The notes: generated from the sequence alone by a model not told the origin. A stretch of 64,000 bases of DNA from Isoetes taiwanensis (GCA_021234155.1 JAJEKV010000035.1:8119891-8183890), one strand, 5' to 3'; shown: positions 44,901-53,280, numbered from the stretch's first letter. Numbers and translations are program-made.

Positions 44901-47486
44901 TGCCCCGTGCACGAAGAGTGCCCTGTGCACCTGGGACACAAAGCCCCTGCCATGCAGGATTCCATGTAGTGCAACCATTTTATTTTCATTTGCAAATAAC
45001 AGAGTATATTTCAAGAAATATATCAAGCCAGCTAGATTCGTTATGCGCTGCGCTTGGTCTTAGAATCAAAATGAATAATGATACTGGATGACACAGGCAA
45101 GTTATCACTTGAAGGTAAAGTGGTGCATCCATCTTTAACATACGTTGCCACAGTAAAAGCTATGCCACATGACAAATTACCATATAAAGCCATGCAAGAT
45201 AATCTTCAAAAGAGATGGAATGCAGAGGGACTGGATGAGAGGATGAAAGAGTATAGGTGAAGATTTACCAGCACAACCAAACTAGCACCAATACGAGATT
45301 TGTTCAGAACCAAAGTCATTGATAAGATGTGAACAACTACGCAAGGAAAGATGGATGGCTACAGGAGAGAGATCAACCCTATGATTGTATATACAACTCA
45401 ACAATACCTCATAGATCCCATAGATATCGCATCTGTCGAATGAGGGTTAGCTCCCACCACTTACAGATCAAGTGTGGACAGTGGTAAAAAAATACAATGA
45501 GAACAACACATTTTCTGGCTCAGGAGTAGAAGACGAACATCATTTACTAATTTCTTGTTCAGCATATAGGGCAGTTAGAGAATGCTGGCAAACTACAAAC
45601 TTGATGAATGTTTATACTGCTCTATAAATGCCTTCAGCACTTCTTGTTCGTGAAAAGTGTATGGAGAAATTGAGCTAATTTAGAACTCTGTTAAGGTACT
45701 TATTATGTACCTCTTTTTCATCTCCTAGACTGCAGGACAGGATCTTTATAAGATTGTGAATACATTTTACAATTTACGTTTCCAACTAAGTGGTTTCATT
45801 CTCAACCCTTGTATTATTATAGTATAATACTTTGTAATGGAAAAAAAGGAAATTGTTCTTACTATCACATCTGCAAAAAAGGAGAAGTGGCGTAAACAAA
45901 GTAAAGCTCTAAATGCCCGTAAAACAGCGATCCGAGCAAAACCTCTTTTGCCATTAATAAAATTCCCAATAATATGTGCCCTGTCAAAATCCAAGACATA
46001 ACAAAAATTATAGAAAGTTCATAATCGTAGTAGTAAGAAGGCTATACCATGAATCTACGACGATGATAAAATCCAGCTTGTTGTAGTTATTCTTCAAAAA
46101 CGCATGCGGACCTTTCCAGAAACCTAGACAGATTATGCGCAGAAACAATTCCACACTGTAAAATAAAGAACTGACTTAATAAACACTTTGAAGTAAAGAA
46201 ATGCGTGAGTTCCAGGCATTTATACCTGTAAAATATTGTCACCACAAGGTCTGCAAAATCAAGATCGAACTGCCGGGAATGTGTCCACTGTGTTTGTTCA
46301 GAGCTTTTGAATATAAGAATTAAAAGATGGGTACAAATCATGCAGAGCAGCAAATATTCTGTGTTTCTGATATAATAGAAGTAATAAGGAAAAGAATGTA
46401 GAACTAATAAGATGGATGAATCATGAAAACTTCCCCGTATGGTGGATACTGATTATACAGGAAATGAAATAATTTGAGCCGAAAATTACTATGGGGATCC
46501 CACAGCCCTAAAGCATAGCCATCTATCTGTGCTCCAGTTCCAGCCGCACTGCGCATTAACTGTCTTCTCATTATCTGTGTTTGATTTGCCAAGATGAGAA
46601 ACTATCAAGGTTTGACCAGATTCACAAAGCATTCAGAGTTCATACACTTAGCCATATAATTTAAGCACAATTAATTGTTAATTCACGTGGTGAAAAATAT
46701 AAGACAGAAAAACTGTTACTTTCCCAAATGGATGGCACCACGCCCAATTGCCCTTATAGATCCAGTATTATGGATCAGAAAGTGTTGTGGGCTCTATATT
46801 CACAAGTCGCTAACAAAATCTCCTGATTTGAGATGCTGCTTAATCTGTCCGGCTCCAAATTTCGAAAAAGAAGTATGCTTGCCCATTCATGACTTCCACC
46901 CAAAATCTTATTGAGAAATCCTAACAGCTTCTAATCTAGTTATTTCCCTCATTTGGCCTTATCATTGACCAAAGGCAGCATTGCATGACCCAGGTCGCAG
47001 AATTGTTAAGCCATTTTAATCCAACAAGGATTGATGACTTACAAGACTGCTTCTAACACTCTTGTAAGCCTTTATCCAATCCTGCTTAGGTTTAGATTCA
47101 ATCTTTGGAACAGTAGGCAGCAACTCTTTTAACAGCAGGGAGGAAGCCGTGGGCTCTTCCAAAACACTTAAAATTGCTGTTTCCGCTGTAACAGCAGCAG
47201 GAGCAACATATAGAGGGGGCAATGCCTCCTCCCATGTCGGATGCCTAGCTGCAAACTCTTCGTCTTCTTGTTCCACCTTCCTGCAAAGCCGAATACAAAG
47301 AAATCATGCATTGAAAACAAGTCGGAGCAAAACAGAAATTCACACAGCATACTTTTCCTTCTCCTCCTTCTCCTTGGTGGTATTAATCAAGCCCACGTCC
47401 ATGGCTGCCTGGACTATTCCGGCAGAAAGCCTCCTACTAGCTCTGCGAGGAGCTGGTCCAGCACTGGGGCCTTCTCCCCCCTCCAT
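20359..47486 (-). CDS. four-domain voltage-gated calcium-type channel alpha subunit, 23 exons
   Basis: Pore-forming subunit with four repeats of six membrane segments, expected to pass Ca2+ across a membrane on depolarisation. Exons (high to low coordinate): 47353-47486, 47043-47280, 46450-46574, 46226-46366, 46048-46155, 45863-45980, 44440-44564, 40076-40175, 38104-38175, 32371-32437, 32145-32248, 29878-30322, 28952-29041, 28715-28857, 28399-28643, 27544-27670, 26739-27476, 25695-26669, 25184-25534, 23879-24165, 23551-23643, 20824-20929, 20359-20526. Every junction is GT-AG, all phases agree, and the total is 5100 nt (1699 aa plus stop). An in-frame TGA lies upstream of the chosen ATG at 47486. 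Filter residues are E392 (TLEGW), E735 (TGESW), D1205 (TFDNW) and D1487 (TADNW). The I-II linker shows no obvious beta-subunit binding motif. Family known from animals, fungi and algae; a distant NALCN/Cch1-like relative is the main alternative, but EEDD favours a Cav-type channel. Ca2+ selectivity and cellular site are inferences. Confidence 0.93.
20965..22843 (-). mobile_element. 5'-truncated LINE in the channel intron before exon 22
   Basis: Minus-strand order: RT core at 22160-22684 (CFVDFTSAFDTVPRELLW, then LQALGVPQDLQNAVYRLYE), the region TYSLGVKTTVPYAILLQETG near 21850, and a C-terminal zinc-binding segment at 21138-21467 (IASIRTGFHRLRIETGRW, RLCACCQLQVIEDESHTLL). The 3' end is TTGGTCTCCATGGACGTTAAAA followed by a (TATTC)n tail at 20965-20984. 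The RT and zinc segments are in separate frames. It lies in the same orientation as the host gene and does not touch exons. Confidence 0.88.
23551..23643 (-). CDS. channel exon 21: EF-hand-like segment
   Basis: 30 codons reading ATGFIGMHKLRQFVNRLGVP then LG, matching the FDP.AT.FI....L..F...L..PL pattern that follows IVS6 in four-domain channels. An in-frame TAA sits directly across the donor (TGGTAA), so retention of the next intron would end the protein here, without the IQ region. The next intron is 2621 bp and contains a LINE. Confidence 0.88.
23879..24165 (-). CDS. channel exon 20: domain IV filter, S6 and post-S6 region
   Basis: Starts VTTADNWSCLMSDLM, giving filter residue D1487. A cysteine pair follows in the loop (PPYCVDSPDLAQNDCG), then S6 (FLATFIIMNLFVAIILD), and the exon ends in SKEDFDPR, the beginning of the EF-hand-like segment found after IVS6 in Cav and Nav channels. 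Donor GTAACT. Confidence 0.93.
24415..24683. repeat. tandem repeat in channel intron 19
   Basis: A unit of about 117 bp (CATATGACCACATACCACAC ... CTGCCCCCAACCACTTTACA) occurs twice almost identically at 24473-24683, with a third diverged partial unit before it. Confidence 0.75.
25184..25534 (-). CDS. channel exon 19: domain IV S3 to pore helix
   Basis: 117 codons between acceptor TGTTGCAG and donor GTCTTT. S3 is VFELAITLVGSACLS, S4 is GRICYIARLFSLVRHMPKAK, S5 follows and ends GVQLFS, and the exon stops within the pore helix at FVTAFQ. The donor GTCTTT is unusual, but cutting there joins FVTAFQ to VTTADNW in exon 20, the expected pore sequence. Confidence 0.9.
25695..26669 (-). CDS. channel exon 18: domain III S2 to domain IV S2
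   Basis: The largest exon, 325 codons, after acceptor TATGCAG. It contains domain III S3 (FNLLDLGILIIEIL), a strongly charged S4 (RTDRVLRALLAFRPLRVLCR), S5, the filter STFDNW with D1205, S6 (FFIVRMFIGVFIDEF), a short III-IV linker (LLTERQKLWRDMNRIIQKSK), and domain IV S1 and S2. The linker resembles the LTEEQKKY-type segment after IIIS6 of Cav and Nav channels but carries no IFM inactivation motif. Confidence 0.95.
26739..27670 (-). CDS. channel exons 16-17: domain II S6, II-III linker, domain III S1
   Basis: Exon 16 (27544-27670) is S6 (YVLTSFLVLNLIIAVILE). Exon 17 (26739-27476) is a 246-codon exon: about 160 residues of basic, Ser-rich cytoplasmic linker with several R-x-x-S sites (RRAS, RSFGRSMSRS, RRSGSKRSS) that suit Ca2+-dependent or basic-directed kinases, then WWARFTLIWSLVAIFVLIE as S1 of domain III. 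Donor of exon 16 is GTGATG, weaker than most. Regulation by phosphorylation is inference. Confidence 0.9.
28399..29041 (-). CDS. channel exons 13-15: domain II S2 to filter
   Basis: Exon 13 (28952-29041) carries S2 (ALEGIFLACMVGEMVLRF). Exon 14 (28715-28857) carries S3 and S4; S4 is poor in charge (AARLIRLFYRSKA). Its end is either before GTGGTG or before GTGGGT, which differ by one codon. Exon 15 (28399-28643) carries S5, the extracellular loop and the filter TTGESW with E735. Donor of exon 15 is GTAAGT. Confidence 0.9.
29878..30322 (-). CDS. channel exon 12: I-II linker and domain II S1
   Basis: A 445-nt exon after acceptor ACAACAG. The cytoplasmic linker is basic and serine-rich (RTRRADEVSFYKA, SRMSSLSSSFSYGES), then RRLLRNRHVDNLIIG leads into S1 of domain II (IIGIIIANALNLCMYQI). 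The donor is a plain GTATCC after KQTI; joining it to exon 13 restores the frame with a TAT codon. No Cav beta-subunit interaction motif of the QQxExxLxGYxxW type is seen. Confidence 0.88.
31135..31500 (+). mobile_element. copia gag remnant in channel intron 11
   Basis: The plus strand reads LTFPQLQKKLLEAQLDVKRF and, after stops, a damaged CCHC knuckle (HCGEKGHLRRDY, last Cys changed to Tyr). Antisense to the channel gene. No LTRs found around it. Confidence 0.6.
32145..32437 (-). CDS. channel exons 10-11: domain I filter and S6
   Basis: Exon 10 (32371-32437) begins IITLEGWSLVMYEVKDS and supplies filter residue E392. Exon 11 (32145-32248) gives S6 (YFITLVLFGTYLLVNVFIA), with the conserved asparagine of S6, and ends in a basic stretch before donor GTACAC. 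Splice sites: acceptors TTTATAG and GCTGCAG, donors GTAAGT and GTACAC. Confidence 0.93.
33217..33352. repeat. 77-bp direct tandem duplication
   Basis: GAGAACGCTTGGGTCTATGA begins at about 33217 and again at about 33293, with the following words (GACCAATCATTACATCA) repeated. A related single copy occurs near 38650, so the unit belongs to a dispersed family. Confidence 0.65.
33529..33734 (+). repeat. 5' LTR of the gag-only element
   Basis: Begins TGTTAGAGTGTTATCATACT and ends CTAGATTCTATCA. Contains a duplicated 12-bp GTTGATGACTCT-type segment absent from the 3' LTR. Confidence 0.93.
33735..33747 (+). promoter_or_regulatory. primer-binding site (initiator tRNA-Met type)
   Basis: TGGTATCAGAGCC directly follows the 5' LTR. 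This is the standard plant copia primer site complementary to the 3' end of initiator tRNA-Met. Confidence 0.92.
34727..35890 (+). CDS. gag-like protein of the LTR element, 387 aa
   Basis: Residues 15-110 follow the copia gag pattern: HDNYPQWEVSMRQLLSIQGI then WEIV at the start, and a helical part ending SSKELWDFIECKL. A Lys-rich run (residues 102-122) follows. The remaining 260 residues are acidic and match no gag, protease or nucleocapsid pattern known to me, and no CCHC knuckle is present. Reading continues past the stop for about 125 codons in another frame with one further stop (35880-36265), suggesting the original frame was longer. Expected role: a particle protein for a parasitic retroelement. 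Confidence 0.7.
   Translation: MSNMLEMLSFEGVRFGFRFLAHDNYPQWEVSMRQLLSIQGIWEIVNGQVTKSELNHQGYELRDGLALALIRATIDLHVHPWVSGQFTSSKELWDFIECKLQRKKKQKTKTKKKKKEKKHEHALTVSSGVLNQSDLLNAASNTSTLTLREQGTLHLPIDIDKHYSITDFRSCEGDHHNLYQTLEYFSFGSESIQVFMPEQLELPCLDSEFDTIYNDYCVVKELWNDILAKAEQDMGILQEKYDDFLEPKLDLSHLVVPSQFCENNQPGLIQILMHDADQFAGLHDTYNLRKETLTHDSDMEEELLVQFPWLNLDAKTYDFASIMSQICTPQLELPLYMCLNISFGCTHDGKVKDHANLAEYLGYVSCTDIQTIRGQFYMLTLCKSGTS
36323..36333 (+). promoter_or_regulatory. polypurine tract
   Basis: ATAGGGGGGA directly upstream of the 3' LTR, the expected plus-strand primer. A second, similar GGGGGGA run lies at about 36279. Confidence 0.85.
36334..36527 (+). repeat. 3' LTR of the gag-only element
   Basis: 194 bp, same ends as the 5' LTR, followed by the target duplication ACTCC at 36528-36532. 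Confidence 0.93.
36560..36800 (-). mobile_element. LINE C-terminal fragment (zinc-binding region)
   Basis: The minus strand reads MGDAISRLRVSSHQLEIEAG, typical of the segment before the zinc knuckle at the LINE C-terminus. Together with 32930-33528 it is probably one old LINE piece split by the LTR element. Confidence 0.6.
36840..37540 (-). mobile_element. copia reverse-transcriptase fragment
   Basis: The minus strand shows DLEEGLYATTSS (from the DL.EE.YM.QP block), KSLYGLKA and the catalytic YVDDLILFG near 37000. Interrupted by stops. Lies in intron 9 of the channel gene. Confidence 0.8.
38104..38175 (-). CDS. channel exon 9: domain I pore helix (72-nt exon)
   Basis: A 72-nt phase 0-0 exon between acceptor CACTGCAG and donor GTAACA. 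It reads NYGLTNFDTFPFALLTMFQ, an excellent match to the (N)FDNF..A.LT.FQ pore helix that precedes the selectivity filter. Without it domain I would lack its pore helix, so this small exon is probably constitutive. It lies 5.7 kb upstream of exon 10, separated by decayed retroelements and the intact LTR element. Confidence 0.92.
39000..39440 (-). mobile_element. LINE C-terminal fragment (zinc-binding region)
   Basis: The minus strand reads AIGQLRVSLHQLEIEAGRAT, then RICILCHLNI, and after one frameshift EEHFIFTCPVYYEIPGR, matching the C..C...E...H....C pattern of LINE C-termini. Lies in channel intron 8. Confidence 0.75.
40076..40175 (-). CDS. channel exon 8: domain I extracellular turret
   Basis: Acceptor TTTTTGCAG and donor GTAATA enclose 100 nt. 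The peptide is cysteine-rich (RFCDTHTNAGYACPRKQKC), as is typical of the loop between S5 and the pore helix of domain I in four-domain channels, where cysteines form disulphides. Both flanking introns are over 1.9 kb and full of repeats. Confidence 0.88.
41690..41890. repeat. dispersed repeat, copy 1 of 3
   Basis: Contains TTTCACCAAAGGTGGCTTG followed by the palindrome ATATAAGGCTTCCACCTTATAT. The same block recurs at 43290-43470 and, shortened, at 43600-43700. All three lie in channel intron 7. Confidence 0.7.
42340..43100 (-). mobile_element. LINE fragment, start of reverse transcriptase
   Basis: The minus strand reads IKPSFKAGDPMNPNNYHLIM then IGHVMASLYGSALDLII, matching the (P)KKGD..NP.NYRPI.....L.K......  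block at the RT start. Preceding minus-strand sequence (42698-42955) is probably the linker between endonuclease and RT. In channel intron 7. Confidence 0.75.
43290..43470. repeat. dispersed repeat, copy 2 of 3
   Basis: Shares CTAGCTCCCTTTTCCC, TTTCAGCAAAGGTGGCTTGG and the ATATAAGG...CCTTATAT palindrome with copy 1, plus the flank GACTGCTACAAATTCTAG. Confidence 0.7.
43600..43700. repeat. dispersed repeat, copy 3 of 3 (partial)
   Basis: Shares TTTCAGCCAAAGGTAGCTTG and ATATAAGGCTCCTACCTTATAT with the other copies. Confidence 0.65.
44440..44564 (-). CDS. channel exon 7: domain I S4-S5 linker and S5
   Basis: Acceptor ATTTCAG and donor GTATGT enclose 125 nt reading AILDAIRKSIGPLENVILL followed by a hydrophobic S5 and GIQFLAG, the usual GVQLF-type end of S5 in this superfamily. 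It joins exon 6 in phase 0 and exon 8 in phase 2. Confidence 0.92.
45330..45760 (+). mobile_element. LINE C-terminal fragment (zinc-binding region)
   Basis: The plus strand shows MRVSSHHLQIKCG, and after frame changes GVEDEHHLLISCSAYRAVRE, the E.E.H.L..C..Y pattern of LINE C-termini. In channel intron 6, antisense. Confidence 0.65.
45863..46574 (-). CDS. channel exons 3-6: domain I S1 to S4
   Basis: Exon 3 (46450-46574) ends in FRLKLFHFLYN just before S1. Exon 4 (46226-46366) carries S1 (EYLLLCMICTHLLILIF) and the start of S2. Exon 5 (46048-46155) carries S2 and S3 (VELFLRIICLGFW, LDFIIVVDSW). Exon 6 (45863-45980) carries the S4 voltage sensor with arginines spaced about every three residues (ARIAVLRAFRALLCLRH). 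Junction phases are 2/1, 2/1, 2/1 and 0. The donor of exon 3, GTATCC, is the weakest of the set, but the joined reading frame is continuous. Confidence 0.88.
47043..47486 (-). CDS. channel exons 1-2: cytoplasmic N-terminus
   Basis: Exon 1 (47353-47486) starts at ATG 47486, reads MEGGEGPSAGPAPRR and ends in a Lys/Glu-rich stretch before donor GTATGC. Exon 2 (47043-47280) follows acceptor TTTGCAG, is acidic (EQEDEEF) then Ala/Leu-rich, and ends before donor GTAAGT. No membrane segment or known domain is visible here. A second in-frame ATG at about 47402 could also serve as start, shortening the protein by 28 residues. Confidence 0.8.
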
Positions 47487-47489
47487 CTC

Positions 47490-50290
47490 TACTCTCAAGT
47501 TGCTGGAGTTCCGGATTCACGTTGTTTACTTAGGTTGGTGCTGCACTGCTAGTTATGTCAAAATAAGATCAGTGGATTTTCATGGGTAACTTAAACATTT
47601 CCCGCCATTTATTCCTAGCAAAGAGGCACAACAGAAAGACAAAATCCAATCATAAAATCCCATAGCTATTTTTTGTTTCTCTCTATCTTTTAGCACATCC
47701 CTTTTTCATGTACTGCAAGAGATAAGAGACATTTTCAAATAAAGCATTCAAGGCTAACTGTGCTTAGATGTTAGATGTTGCCGTGATATAAACTTCAGAT
47801 CCAATGCTCAAACAAATAGGTAATGAACTTTTGAAGCTAATGCAAGTCTACCTAGTCCATTTAGAGAATCCCCACAACTTGCACTTTTTTTGAACCTTTG
47901 AAGCTAGTCCTAGTCTACCAGTTCAATCATAGAATTCTTACAACTTGTTTTTTTTTTTGTCAAGGATACATGTTGTATTTGCTCAAGAGAAGAACACACG
48001 AGCATACCTTATTGAACAAGCCCAACTAATTCCAAACTTTAAGTTCAAATTAGCATTGAGGAACAGACAATGATGTCAATAAGGCACAGAAAAAAAGAGA
48101 TTGGAGAATTGAACCCCAAGACATATTTTTTCCTCATTCTGAGAAGTTAATAAATTTCCCTAGAATAGAATAATCAAGTTTTAGATCAGAAAAGTTGAAC
48201 AGAGAAGATGTAGACTTACCCGTTTCAGTTGAAAGAAGAATGTTTAGGACACTACTACTGCTTATTTGCCATGCCATGTATGACAAGAGCATTGCCTTTC
48301 ATGAGACGGTTTTCCGCCCAAAACAAAGAAAAACCTATGCTCTGTCTCCTTCTCAAATGTCACCATATACCTGTAAATTAGAGGCCGCAATTCTATCTGT
48401 TGGGAAGAAGCTCTATGGAGCAAGGATTCTTGCTAGACGGGAGAAAGAAAGCACAAAATCCCCAGAACGTCCTTCTGCATCAACTTAACCCGAAGTAATG
48501 ATTTCATGAAATGATCTGACACCCCAAAATTTAAATATCAAACTGTAATACCCAGGTTAGGAGAGATCAAACAGAATACTTGACTAAGAATGATGGAAAG
48601 GAAGGATGGCAGTCAGAGACACACAGAGTACACAATCTTATTTCTGATTAAGGTAAACCTAGGAAGGAAATGGCAGGCTGAAGGAGCAATCAGTAGCCAC
48701 ATTAGAGATACAGAGCTCTGCATTTTCGTATAAAAGTTTTGGTTCTGCAACAGATCAGCAGCAAGGTATGTAGATCAAAGTGTGGAGTGACTACCGTTGT
48801 TGTCCTAAGTAGTCACCCCAAATTCTCACTGAAGCACTATATTATACAATGTGTCAGTGCCCAACATCAAAGCAAAGGGGAACGTTTTGGTCCTTCAGAA
48901 ATCCAATAATTAGTGTAAAAGAGTCATAGCCATATGCTGGTGCAATGGGTTTAAATCGTTCCTTCTTATTGATGCATTGAAGGCAGGCCGCAACTTAAGA
49001 GACATACAGACTGGCATACCTTTATGTTGACGAATTAAAAGCCATAGACTGTACAACTGCCATATAAAGGCTAGCACCAGAGAAATTATCACTCAGGCCC
49101 TGTTCATCAGACAAAACTTTTAATCATGTCACGCAGAGGTTTTTACTAAGAAAAGCATTGCACATGCCTTTGCAGCTAGAGCTGACGTCACCACATTTAA
49201 ACATCAATTTGCACAGATTACAGAGCAAACTTTGGCAAATAGACATGCTGGTCCATACTAAAGTGAGAATCCGAAATGCAAATGGCATGGCAAGGTAAAT
49301 CACCTCTCAAATGCCAGGACATCATTATTCTGTGATGCCGGGAACTATGATCTTCAATATGATCTCAATTAAAGCTAGGATAGAGCTACGATAAATAGGA
49401 GATAAGAAAAACCCTGATTTACCTTTGTGAAACATCTTCTGATCTAACCATAGGCGACCATCCATAAGTTCGTGGAGCATCTACTGATCTAACCTAGGCG
49501 ACGGTGCAGAACGGCCATCGAATTTTGAAGACCGTCTATTCTTGTAGATCATGATCGAATGGCTTAAGCCATAACCAACTCAGATTTTTTTGACACTAGC
49601 CACCTGTGGTCATGCTGCGGTGAAAACCTTGTTCGAAGCAGTTTAATTGTTTCCAAAAGTAGAACATCATATCACATATTTGATACCTATGTCGAATTGT
49701 AAATGCCCGGGGTTGCCGGGCTTTAGTAGCCATATGAAAGGGGTAATTTTTTCATAGCTGCAGTGTGCATTTGTTTGTTTGGTAATTTTATGGAGATGGT
49801 TTTATGGTTAGGTGTTGCTGGTGTAATGTGAAAGAAACAATCATTTTCAAAAGTAGAAGATTTTCACGATGCGCTATTTGACGGTCTTGGCAACGATGTT
49901 TTTTAGTTGAGACTAGTAGAAATGATGTAAAATAATGTGACTGGAATGTTTGATACGATTGAATGTGCCTTGTGAAGATAAATTGAACTGTGAAGATAAT
50001 GTGACAGAGCTGCATGGAACAATCAATATATTCCTCGGCAGCCAATAAATTTTTTTCAATATGCTGAATTTGGATGTACATGTTCTCATTACGGTTAGAA
50101 AGATGCTTATGCAATAGTTTGTCTTCAATCTACTAGTTTGACCAGAAACATAGTAGTCTTATAGGCGGTCCAAAACAGTTAAACACCTAAAACAAAAATA
50201 TTTTACCAGATTAAAATGTCTAAAAAGTTATTACCTTATCACAATTTATAATCATAACAATCAGCCCACTTAAAACCATCACAAAGTGTT
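47490..50290. other. upstream region of the channel gene; no gene recognised
   Basis: Expected to hold the channel promoter and any 5' UTR exon. I see no convincing TATA box at a usual distance from 47486 and no family motif in the short frames. Confidence 0.35.
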
Positions 50291-50300
50291 TTTAGTGTTT

Positions 50301-50776
50301 TTATTGTACCTCGTCGTCATTGTCATCTTCTTCAGATTCTGTTTCAGTAGAGGAGGATTTCCATGCATCTATCTCTTCTTCTTCACTATCATGATCACCA
50401 TCTTCGTCATAATGACCCTCGGCCTCTTCCACCACCTCCTCAAAACCTGGTGTGTCCTCATGGTTATGTTCCACTTGATTCCCAATATCATATACTTCTA
50501 TTTCTACTGTAGGTGTAGACCTCGCTATAGACCTTGTCCAAACTCTCACTCTTCTACTACTTGCACTAGCACCACTTCCACTACCATGCCTTCTACACTG
50601 ACGACGACCTCGTGATGTGGATGTTGTAGTTGCTCTAGACATGCTCTTTGTTGTTCTCTTAAGACTCATTGTCTCTTCAAAATAGGTCTGGTAAAACTCT
50701 CTATTGATCCCATCAGCTTCTATTGGCGGAGGCAACTCTGGTATCCTCTCAACATCCACTTCACGTGGATTCACCT
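50301..50776 (-). CDS. unknown protein, terminal exon with acidic tail
   Basis: An open frame of about 158 codons on the minus strand follows a good acceptor (TTAATTGTAG) at 50777 and ends with stop near 50301. It begins VNPREVDVERIPELPPPIE, has a basic middle (SRGRRQCRRHGSGSG) and ends in a strongly acidic tail (DSEEEEID, ESEEDDNDDE). It could be the last exon of a gene or of a transposase, whose upstream part would be at 50969-51187 (KFPIIMAGRFVNYADAMDL). Family not recognised; the upstream segment is itself duplicated, which argues for mobile origin. Confidence 0.4.
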
Positions 50777-50825
50777 ACAATTAAATGCATAAATTTCAAT
50801 GGCTAAATTTCACTCCATATAAGAG

Positions 50826-51650
50826 CATGTCAGAAATAAATAGGAATATAGAGGCAGAGTACATAATAATAACAAAATCCAGAAAGAAACAAAAGCCATA
50901 GAGAAACATGGAATAAATTAAAACATGATGTTGGCCTGGACTTCCATAGCATAAACTAAACTATCAACCTATGCTCTCTCATTGCTCAAGTCCATTGCAT
51001 CGGCATAATTCACAAACCGTCCAGCCATTATGATGGGGAACTTTATCTCTTCACAAATGTCGTTTAGCTTTGAGTCTAAAGCACATCCCTTCTGAACGAC
51101 TTTTTTATCATTCAAACAACCGCAATTAGCAAACAATGGTTTGTATAGCAACAATGATTGTAATGAATGTAATAGAAGCAACTTCACAGAGCTACATGAT
51201 AGAAGCTCGTAATAGAAAGCTCAGCATGCATCCTGGTATGGATCAGAGTATGTTCCTTGCATGCAGCATGCCAGAAATAAACAGGAATATAGTTATAATA
51301 ATAACAAAAGCCAGAGAGAAACATGGAATAAATTAAAACCTGATGTTGGCCTGGACTTGCATATAGCATAAACTGAACTATCAGCCTTATTCTCTCTCAT
51401 TGCTCAAGTCCATTGCATGGTAATAATTCACAAACCTTCCAGCCATTGCGATGGGGAACTTTATGTCCTTTTAGCTTTGATTCTAAAACACAACCCTTCC
51501 GAACAACTTTTTTATCGATCAAACAACTGTAGCTTTTAAGCAAGCAATGGTTTGTACAACAACGACGATTGTAATGAATGTAGTAGAAGCAACTTCACAG
51601 AGCTGGCAGATAGTTCTAAGCTCATAATAGAAAGCTCAGCATGCATTCTT
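50826..51650. repeat. tandem duplication of a roughly 400-bp unit
   Basis: Unit 1 (about 50826-51235) and unit 2 (about 51266-51650) share long collinear words such as ACATGGAATAAATTAAAACC, TCTCATTGCTCAAGTCCATT and GAAAGCTCAGCATGCAT. Both still show the minus-strand peptide MAGRFVNY..AMDLSNE, with unit 2 more degraded. Confidence 0.8.
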
Positions 51651-53270
51651 GCATAGTGGCCATCACAAGCAAAACTGGAGGTGGTAAGGACAATAAAATT
51701 TTTATATATTACATTCGAACATCAGTATGGAGTTGCTAACAATAAGAAGCCTCAATTATCAAATAAAGTTTCGTAAAATTATAAGAGAATTGAATATATA
51801 GGCATGCCCTTATTTGCCTTCAACTACATTCAATAAATAGACATGTCTTCATTCGCATTCAAAAAGAATATAATGTAGTTATTCCCCAACTGCCCTCTAT
51901 CTTCTGAAATTCTACATTGAGAATCCACATATAGAACTTACAACAACAAAACATAGCAGAGCTTATATTGGTTCATAATACGAAGAGCCAACATAACTTG
52001 GTTGATGAGATAAAAATAGCAAAAAAATATCGTGGTCGCTTATAGAAATCTAGTTTGGAGTCTGAGGCAATGAAGGTGGTGTTTTGGATAGCCGCTCAAT
52101 GATGGAATTGAATTCCTATATTGTAGAATTAGATATGGTTATGATAGATAGCTTACAGCCCTGGGGTTATGAATCCACTGTCCATGGACATGGGAATTTG
52201 TAACATCATTCATCTCAACAAATTAGAAAAAGCATGCATGCGCGGAAATGAAACTAATATGGCAATAGATGTTTGCAACATGGATAAAATATTCACAGTG
52301 AAATTTATCAATCTTTACATTATAGAGTACCCCATAGAATATACTACCAAATTAGGATCTGCAACTTTGACAAAAGCAAAAACAATCCCAATGATTATAT
52401 TTCACAATAATTATCCTTGCTCTGTCCAGTTTCAAAAGCAGTTGAAGTACCTCTTCTTCAGCTAGTTGAGAAACAAAAGACATTATTTGACATAAAAAGG
52501 CTTAGAAGCTAGATTTGAAGCGAGTCTGAATGTATATGGTTGGGCGAATCTTGGAGCAGCTAGAATGTACACACTGAAAAACCTTGCAACAAGTTGACTT
52601 CACAACAAAATCCATTTAAAGAGCCTGCCAAGTGAACGGATATAGATCAAAAGTATATTTAAAGAGAAAAAATAGACGTATGCATCAAATAAAATCTTAT
52701 TGTGCATCTTCACCTTCATCTTCATCTTCATCTTCATCTTCATCTTCATCTTCATCTTCATCTTCATCTTCATCTTCATCTTCATCTTCTCTTATGGATT
52801 TAGGCATAACAACTTCTGCCTAAAAACTTGCTTTTCTTTTGAACAAAGAAATCGTAAACCCAAACCTATAAATTGGATTTTGAATACATTCCTAAACCTC
52901 TTAGATCACCACCTGTAATCAAGCATGATGTTGCCAAAAATAAACTGTGATTGGATAAGATGTGCACACAACATAAATGTGAAAACCATAAGGATCCCGA
53001 TTTTTGGAAAATTGGAAATTTTTCCGATAACCAAAACCCTTGAAATCTTAGGAAAATGACACAAAAAAAAAACCAAAAAAGTTTTCAGCCAAACCGGAAA
53101 ATCCCAAATTAACAAGATAGATAGGATATGAAGTATGTTTCATTAGGTACTTTGGGAGAAGCTGCTCATAAAGGACCTTAGGGGAAACAACCTTCTCTCG
53201 TAGAAAAGAAGGTGCACTTTCTCAAACTGACTCCATCATCTTTTCAATAGAGGAGCAGATCTTTGAAATA
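51650..53270. other. no recognisable gene; one microsatellite
   Basis: AT-rich. A (CTTCAT)n run of about 13 units occupies 52713-52790; the Met-Lys or Ser-Ser frames across it are artefacts. Confidence 0.6.
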
Positions 53271-53280
53271 ATTAAAGATG

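Noticed and set aside
52600-52823. Poly-Ser and Met-Lys frames
   Set aside because: Products of the (CTTCAT)n microsatellite.
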